Shown: piece by piece, positions 6,120-9,911 of the stretch
How positions within the stretch are numbered: position 1 is the first letter of the stretch
Layout of the letters: each line of letters starts with the position of its first letter
Source of the DNA: Burkholderiales bacterium
GTDB taxonomy: Bacteria > Pseudomonadota > Gammaproteobacteria > Burkholderiales > Ga0077523
DNA: 9,911 bases
Assembly: GCA_025459035.1 (NCBI GenBank)
Contig: JALORJ010000063.1
Span: 1-9,911, forward strand
Direction: 5' to 3'
Position numbers and translations under genes: made by a program
Notes under the pieces: model-generated
The model's input: only the letters and a program-made list of their open reading frames with translations
Told to the model about the DNA's origin: nothing
The model's database searches: none

Positions 6120-6377
6120 TCAGGTCGCGAGCAGCGGAACCAGACCGCCGGCGCGGTCGAGCGCCGACAGGTCGTCGAACCCGCCGACGTGGCGCTCGCC
6201 GATCCAGATCTGCGGCACGGTGCGCCGCCCGGAGCGTTCGGTCATCTCGATGCGCCGCGCGGGTTCGAGGTCGACGCGGATCTTGTCGATCGCGGTGACC
6301 CCGCGCTGCTCGAGCAGGCGTTCGGCGGCGATGCAGTAGGGGCACACGGCGGTGCAGTACATGCGGACGGCGGGCAC
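6120..6377 (-). CDS. grxC: Glutaredoxin 3 (GrxC)
   Basis: Encodes an 85-residue dithiol glutaredoxin, the usual length, which reduces disulfides in the cytosol using glutathione. The active site CPYC is at 12-15. The cis-Pro glutathione-binding TVPQIWI (53-59) and GGFDDL (65-70) motifs are present. The start is taken as GTG at 6377, with GAGG 8 bases upstream. The next in-frame ATG at 6362 would begin inside the first beta-strand and remove it. An additional Cys8, four residues before the active site, is uncommon. The rhodanese stop is 53 bases upstream and a hairpin lies 29 bases downstream. The rhodanese-grxC-secB order is the same as in E. coli. Confidence 0.94.
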   Translation of the reverse strand: MPAVRMYCTAVCPYCIAAERLLEQRGVTAIDKIRVDLEPARRIEMTERSGRRTVPQIWIGERHVGGFDDLSALDRAGGLVPLLAT

Positions 6378-6385
6378 GGCAGGGT

Positions 6386-6389
6386 CCTC
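6386..6389 (-). promoter_or_regulatory. Ribosome site fixing the GTG start of grxC
   Basis: GAGG sits 8 bases before the GTG at 6377. The ATG at 6362 would be 23 bases from it and has no site of its own, so GTG is favoured. Confidence 0.6.
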
Positions 6390-6430
6390 GGAGATCGGCA
6401 GGCGGGCAGACGACGGCGGCGGCGACACGG

Positions 6431-6850
6431 TCACTTCTTCTTCGTCTCGAGCGGCATCGCGGCCTGCGTCCATGCGTGCATGCCACCGTCGAGGGCGAAC
6501 ACCTCGGTGAAGCCACCGGCCTTCAGCAGCTTCGCGGCCTCGAGCGCACGCGCGCCGGACGCACAGCTCACGATGACCGGTTTCTGCTTGAGCTTGTCGA
6601 GTTCCGCAAGCCGCGTCTTCAGTTCGGCCACCGGGATGTGCTTCGCGTTGACGACGTGGCCCTGCGCGAACTCGCCCTGGGTACGCACGTCGAGCACGAC
6701 CGCGTCGCGCCGGTTCATCAGGTTCACGGCCTCGGCGACGCCGACCTTCACGATGCCCGACAGCTTCTCGGCGACGGTGAACCAGATCAGTCCGGCGCCG
6801 CTGCCGATCGCGATCGCGACCAGATACCAGTTGTCCTGCAGGAACTTCAC
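6431..6850 (-). CDS. Membrane-anchored rhodanese-domain protein (YibN-like)
   Basis: Encodes 139 residues. One N-terminal membrane segment (about 7-26, NWYLVAIAIGSGAGLIWFTV) is followed by a single rhodanese domain. The domain has DVRTQGEFAQGHVVNAKHIP (54-73), where the Asp and Arg are family hallmarks, and the active-site loop CASGAR, with catalytic Cys96 and Arg101. Such domains carry sulfur as a cysteine persulfide; the natural substrate of this family is not established. The tail ends in ETKKK. The start is GTG at 6850, overlapping the stop of the preceding gene in the four bases GTGA, with AGGGAG 7 bases upstream. It matches E. coli yibN in domain layout and position before grxC and secB. 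Confidence 0.92.
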   Translation of the reverse strand: MKFLQDNWYLVAIAIGSGAGLIWFTVAEKLSGIVKVGVAEAVNLMNRRDAVVLDVRTQGEFAQGHVVNAKHIPVAELKTRLAELDKLKQKPVIVSCASGARALEAAKLLKAGGFTEVFALDGGMHAWTQAAMPLETKKK

Positions 6851-8667
6851 GGGAGATCTCCCTGGACGGATGAAACGAAAGCGTCGAGCTGCGGCAGCGG
6901 CGCGGACGCCGCCTGCGCAGCGGATCGGGCCGTCGCGACCCACTGCGTCTCGGCCGATGGATATGCGGCGCGCGCCGCGCGCCACAAGGTCCGCGCCTCG
7001 GCATCGCGACCGCTCGCGGCCAGCAGCAGCGCATGGCGCCAGACGACATCCGGGGTCGGCGTCGTGCGCATCACCGCCGCCGACACCGTGAGCTTGTCGT
7101 CGAGGTGGCTGGCGTCGATGCGCATCGCCCGCACGAATCCTAGCCGGGCCAGGTGCGCGAGCAGCGACTGGCGCGAGATGCCGAGCAGGCGCTCGCGGAC
7201 CCAGTCGTCGCCGCGGGCGAGGTACTCGGTGCGGCGCGAGCCCGCGAAGTCGCGCAGGAAGCGCCAGTCCGCCCAGAGCGTGACGAGCACGAACGCCCCG
7301 CCGGCCGCGATGGCGACGGCGGCGACCGGGCGCAGCCGCGACCGGCCGGGCGTCACCCAGCCGGGGCCGCCCGCCAGCCCGAGCCACAGCGCGACCGGAC
7401 CGAGGAAGTAGGCGTACCAGAGCGGGTACTCGACGGCGCTGTGCAGCGCGACCACGGCGACGGAAGCGACCGCCCAGCGCCGCACGGGGCCGGGCGCACC
7501 GGCGCGCAGATCCGCCACGACCCAGGCGACACCGGCGAACAGCAGCACCAGCCCGGCGATGCCGGCCTCGGCGGCGATCTGCAGCACCAGGTTGTGCGCC
7601 TGCGCCGTCATCAGCGGCGGATGTGGCGGCGGCAGCGTCGCGACGCGGTCGAAGAAGCCGCGCGCGAAGCCGCCCTCGCCCACGCCGATCCACGGATGCG
7701 CGACGAACAAGGACCACGCGCCGCGCCAGATGGTCGCGCGCTCGTCGGCCCACGGCGGCGGGCCGGCCAGTCTCGCCGCGGCGCTCGGCGTCGCGCCGGA
7801 CGCGTCGTCCGCGACCACGGCGGCCCCGGCAGCCGTGGCGCCCGGACCGGCGCGTGCGTGCGTCGCGAGCACCGCCTCGGTCGCGCCCCACGCGAGCAGC
7901 GCCACCGCCACGACCGCGCCGAGGCGAAGCCGCCCGGGGCCGACTGCGCGCCACGCGCCCGCGGACCCGATCGCCGCGAGTGCCACCAGCGCGAGCAGCC
8001 CGGTCCGCGACCCGGTCATCGCCAGCACGACCCCGAACAGCGCCGTCGGGGCGAGCAGCAGCGCGAGCGGTGCGCGCGTCATGCCGGCCAGTGCGCCGAG
8101 CGCCGCGAGCGCGAGGCACAGCTGGTCCGCGAGATGGTTGGCCTGGCCGAGGTTGCCGTAGACCCGCGCATCGAGCGGCGGCATCACGAACGGCTGCAGC
8201 CCCGGCGGAATCCCGGCGCGCTGCACGAGGCCGGCCAGCGCGTTCGCGACCGCTCCGCCGACCACGGCCCATGCGACGACGCGCTCGACGCGTTCGGCGC
8301 CCAGCGCGTCACGCACGCCCGCCGCCACCCACACCACCCCGGCGGCCCACCACAGCACGAGCGACGTCAGCAGCGCCAGCCGGGCGTCGGCCGCGTGACC
8401 GGTGGCGGCATGCACGGCCCACAGCGTGGCGATGCCGGCCGGAAGCACGACCGCGCGCGGAATGCGGGCGAGCGCGGCCGGCCGGCCCGCCGCGAAGGTG
8501 ACCATGGCCGCGAAGCCGGCGGCGACGGCGACCCACTCGGCGGTGAACGACGCGATCGGCAGTCGCGCGAACGGCAGCGCACACGGCACGCCGACCATCG
8601 CGGCGAGCGCCGCGAGCGCCGACCAGGCGCCGACGTCGGCGCGGCGCGCGTCGGAGGACCGGGTCAC
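6847..8667 (-). CDS. PglL/Wzy-type O-oligosaccharyltransferase, likely glycosylates exported protein
   Basis: Encodes a 606-residue multi-spanning inner-membrane protein with about ten or more hydrophobic segments up to residue 466 and a soluble C-terminal part of about 140 residues. Motifs follow the PglL order: GNLGQANHLADQL (171-183, PglL_A-type), GSRTG (219-223), ERATIWRGAWSLF (309-321) with HPWIGVGEGGF (324-334), then AHNLVLQIAAEAGI (357-370). His358 in that stretch corresponds to the essential histidine of the family. HSAVEYPLWYAYFLGP (409-424) is typical of Wzy_C_2 proteins. Such enzymes move lipid-linked glycans to Ser/Thr of pilins or other exported proteins in the periplasm. An O-antigen ligase (WaaL) is possible but fits less well. 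Start: GTG at 8667, without a clear ribosome site. It overlaps the rhodanese gene by 4 bases and diverges from gpmA. A stretch rich in Ala, Gly and Pro (270-305) is probably a periplasmic loop. Confidence 0.85.
   Translation of the reverse strand: MTRSSDARRADVGAWSALAALAAMVGVPCALPFARLPIASFTAEWVAVAAGFAAMVTFAAGRPAALARIPRAVVLPAGIATLWAVHAATGHAADARLALLTSLVLWWAAGVVWVAAGVRDALGAERVERVVAWAVVGGAVANALAGLVQRAGIPPGLQPFVMPPLDARVYGNLGQANHLADQLCLALAALGALAGMTRAPLALLLAPTALFGVVLAMTGSRTGLLALVALAAIGSAGAWRAVGPGRLRLGAVVAVALLAWGATEAVLATHARAGPGATAAGAAVVADDASGATPSAAARLAGPPPWADERATIWRGAWSLFVAHPWIGVGEGGFARGFFDRVATLPPPHPPLMTAQAHNLVLQIAAEAGIAGLVLLFAGVAWVVADLRAGAPGPVRRWAVASVAVVALHSAVEYPLWYAYFLGPVALWLGLAGGPGWVTPGRSRLRPVAAVAIAAGGAFVLVTLWADWRFLRDFAGSRRTEYLARGDDWVRERLLGISRQSLLAHLARLGFVRAMRIDASHLDDKLTVSAAVMRTTPTPDVVWRHALLLAASGRDAEARTLWRAARAAYPSAETQWVATARSAAQAASAPLPQLDAFVSSVQGDLP
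6858..6863 (-). promoter_or_regulatory. Ribosome site of the rhodanese gene inside a palindrome
   Basis: AGGGAG lies 7 bases before the GTG at 6850 and within the last codons of the upstream gene. Most of it is part of the 12-bp perfect palindrome GGGAGATCTCCC (6851-6862). A small hairpin could hide it until ribosomes translating the upstream gene open it. Confidence 0.55.
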
Positions 8668-8689
8668 GGCCGGCGGCGCCGCCTACACT
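8661..8689 (+). promoter_or_regulatory. Likely promoter of gpmA
   Basis: A TACACT -10 box (8684-8689) lies 17 bases after a weak GGGTCA -35 box (8661-8666), in the 83-base gap between the divergent transferase and gpmA genes. The box and following CGCGG resemble the secB promoter. A 12-bp perfect palindrome GGCGGCGCCGCC (8672-8683) fills most of the spacer. Start of transcription near 8696 would leave a leader of about 55 bases. Confidence 0.42.
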
Positions 8690-8750
8690 CGCGGGCCTGC
8701 AGATTGCGTGGCCGCGCCCGCGAATCCCACCCCCGCTCGAGGACCCGTCG

Positions 8751-9506
8751 ATGAGTCACCGGATCGTGCTGCTGCGGCATGGCGAAAGTGTCTGGAACAA
8801 GGAAAACCGCTTCACCGGTTGGGCCGACGTGGACCTGACCGAGCGCGGCCGCGAGGAAGCGCGCGCGGCCGGGCGGTTGCTGAAGGCCGAAGGCTACCGA
8901 TTCGACGTCGCGCACGTGTCGATGCTGAAGCGCGCGATCCGCACCCTCTGGCTCGCGCTCGACGAGATGGACGCCATGTGGACTCCGGTGCGCCACGCGT
9001 GGCAGCTGAACGAGCGTCACTACGGCGCGCTGCAGGGCCTGAACAAGGCCGAGACCGCGCAGAAGTTCGGCGAGAAGGACGTCACGGCATGGCGTCGCAG
9101 CTACGACGTGCCGCCGCCGGCGCTGACGCGCGAGGACCCGCGCTGGCCCGGCCACGAACCGCAGTACGCGGGCCTCACGGCCGCGCAGCTGCCGCTGACC
9201 GAGTGTCTCGCCGACACGGTGAAGCGTGTCGTGCCGTACTGGCTCGACGCGATCGCACCGGACGTGCGCGCCGGGCGGCAGGTGCTGGTCGCCGCCCACG
9301 GCAACACGCTGCGCGGCTTCATCAAGTACCTCGACGGCGTGTCCGACACCGAGATCATCGGGCTCAACATCCCCACCGGGGCACCGCTCGTCTACGAACT
9401 CGACGCGGCGCTGAAGCCGGTGCGCCACTTCTACCTGGGCGACGCCGAGGCGATCGCCGCCCGCGCGGCCGCCGTCGCGGCCCAGGCGAGCGCCCGATCC
9501 GCGTGA
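8751..9506 (+). CDS. gpmA: 2,3-bisphosphoglycerate-dependent phosphoglycerate mutase GpmA
   Basis: Encodes a 251-residue cytosolic enzyme that interconverts 3- and 2-phosphoglycerate in glycolysis and gluconeogenesis. The histidine-phosphatase signature LLRHGESVWN contains phospho-acceptor His10. TGWADVDLTERG (22-33), Arg61, LNERHYGALQGLNK with Glu88 (86-99) and the second catalytic histidine in AAHGNTLRGF (His183) are all present. The length matches E. coli GpmA, and the last 20 residues are Ala-rich and variable. GAGG (8739-8742) lies 8 bases before the ATG. The stop overlaps the GTG of the downstream envC-type gene by 4 bases. E. coli has the unrelated cofactor-independent GpmI at the equivalent site beside envC, so this is a case of non-homologous replacement in conserved context. 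Confidence 0.97.
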   Translation: MSHRIVLLRHGESVWNKENRFTGWADVDLTERGREEARAAGRLLKAEGYRFDVAHVSMLKRAIRTLWLALDEMDAMWTPVRHAWQLNERHYGALQGLNKAETAQKFGEKDVTAWRRSYDVPPPALTREDPRWPGHEPQYAGLTAAQLPLTECLADTVKRVVPYWLDAIAPDVRAGRQVLVAAHGNTLRGFIKYLDGVSDTEIIGLNIPTGAPLVYELDAALKPVRHFYLGDAEAIAARAAAVAAQASARSA

Positions 9507-9911
9507 TCCTGCGCGCGGTCGCGGCGGGCGTCGCGGTCGCCGCGTCGCTGTGCGCGACCGGCGCGCCCGCACCGCCGCCACGCGAGGACCTCGACGCCCT
9601 GCGCACCCGCCTCGACGCCGTGCAGCGCGAGCTGCGCGCCTCCGAGGGCGACCGCGATGCCGCGGCGGACCGCCTGCGCGACGCCGAGCAGGCCGTGAGC
9701 GACGCCGACCGCCGCGTGCGGGCGCTGGCGGCCGACCGCGAGCGCGCCGCGCGCGACCTCGAACGCCTCGCGTCGCGGGCCAGGCGCGCCCGCGACGGCG
9801 GCGTGGCGCAGCGCGCGCAGCTCGAGCGGCTGCTCGTGCAGCAGGCGATGCGCCCCGAGCCGTCGGCGCTCGCCCTGTGGCTGTCGGGCGAAGACCCGCG
9901 CGAGGCGGCGC
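9503..9911 (+). CDS. envC: Murein hydrolase activator, EnvC-like, N-terminal part only
   Basis: The first 136 codons are visible and the frame is open to the window edge. The product begins with a hydrophobic signal-like segment (about 1-23, ending ATGAPA). A long charged coiled coil rich in Arg, Glu, Asp and Ala follows (about 28-115). The stretch LLVQQAMRPEPSALALWLSG (110-129), followed by EDP, matches the conserved end of the EnvC coiled coil. A degenerate LytM/M23 domain that activates periplasmic amidases for cell separation would be expected beyond the window. The start is GTG at 9503, sharing GTGA with the gpmA stop, so the two are translationally coupled. The gpm-envC pairing is conserved in proteobacteria. 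A catalytic M23 peptidase cannot be excluded without the C-terminus. Confidence 0.82.
   Translation, partial: MILRAVAAGVAVAASLCATGAPAPPPREDLDALRTRLDAVQRELRASEGDRDAAADRLRDAEQAVSDADRRVRALAADRERAARDLERLASRARRARDGGVAQRAQLERLLVQQAMRPEPSALALWLSGEDPREAA

Noticed and set aside
7153..8754. 533-codon plus-strand frame, and a minus-strand frame at 6431-8272 overlapping the transferase
   Set aside because: Both are Arg/Gly/Ala-rich shadows of the transferase and rhodanese genes. Only the last 139 codons of the second are real, as the rhodanese.
9545..9556. Possible lipobox (ASLC) in the EnvC-like protein
   Set aside because: Leu directly before Cys17 does not fit the required small residue, so an ordinary signal peptide is more likely.
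1..9911. CRISPR array, tRNA, transposase, phage or toxin-antitoxin elements
   Set aside because: None was seen. No spaced direct repeats, cloverleaf-like segments, terminal repeats or integrase/transposase motifs are present, and the base composition looks even throughout.

Overview
The window is GC-rich (roughly 70% by eye), chromosomal, and densely packed with ten genes on both strands. There are no insertion sequences, tRNA or rRNA genes, or CRISPR arrays. Protein signatures and gene order point to a betaproteobacterium, most likely of the Burkholderiales. The block gpm-envC diverging from rhodanese-grxC-secB-gpsA, with trmL close by, is the same neighbourhood known from E. coli (yibN-grxC-secB-gpsA-cysE-trmL beside gpmI-envC). 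Here gpmI is replaced by the 2,3-bisphosphoglycerate-dependent enzyme gpmA and cysE is absent. Half of the start codons are GTG.

Left part, bases 1-3445, minus strand: part of a type IV pilus operon of MSHA type. It reads leftwards as extension ATPase (mshE), inner-membrane platform (mshG) and a major-pilin-like prepilin that runs off the window edge. MshE carries two perfectly spaced 24-residue MshEN motifs that bind cyclic di-GMP in this family, so the pilus is probably controlled by that messenger.

Middle, 3446-6119: a 116-base divergent region with two inverted repeats separates mshE from trmL (tRNA wobble 2'-O-methyltransferase, plus strand). trmL converges on gpsA with a 15-bp perfect hairpin between them. 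Reading leftwards from about 6060 is the secB unit: secB (export chaperone), a small exported double-SH3 protein and gpsA (glycerol-3-phosphate dehydrogenase). It has its own likely promoter, placed just after a UUCG hairpin that ends the previous unit.

Right part, 6120-9911: a minus-strand unit of a PglL/Wzy-type O-oligosaccharyltransferase, a membrane-anchored rhodanese and grxC. It diverges from the plus-strand pair gpmA-envC, and envC is cut by the window edge. The transferase stop overlaps the rhodanese start by 4 bases, as does the gpmA stop with the envC start.

The most notable feature is a PglL-type glycosyltransferase gene placed inside an otherwise ancient housekeeping block, less than 4 kb from a type IV pilus operon. 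A pilin O-glycosylation link is plausible but unproven. I see no wholly new system here.
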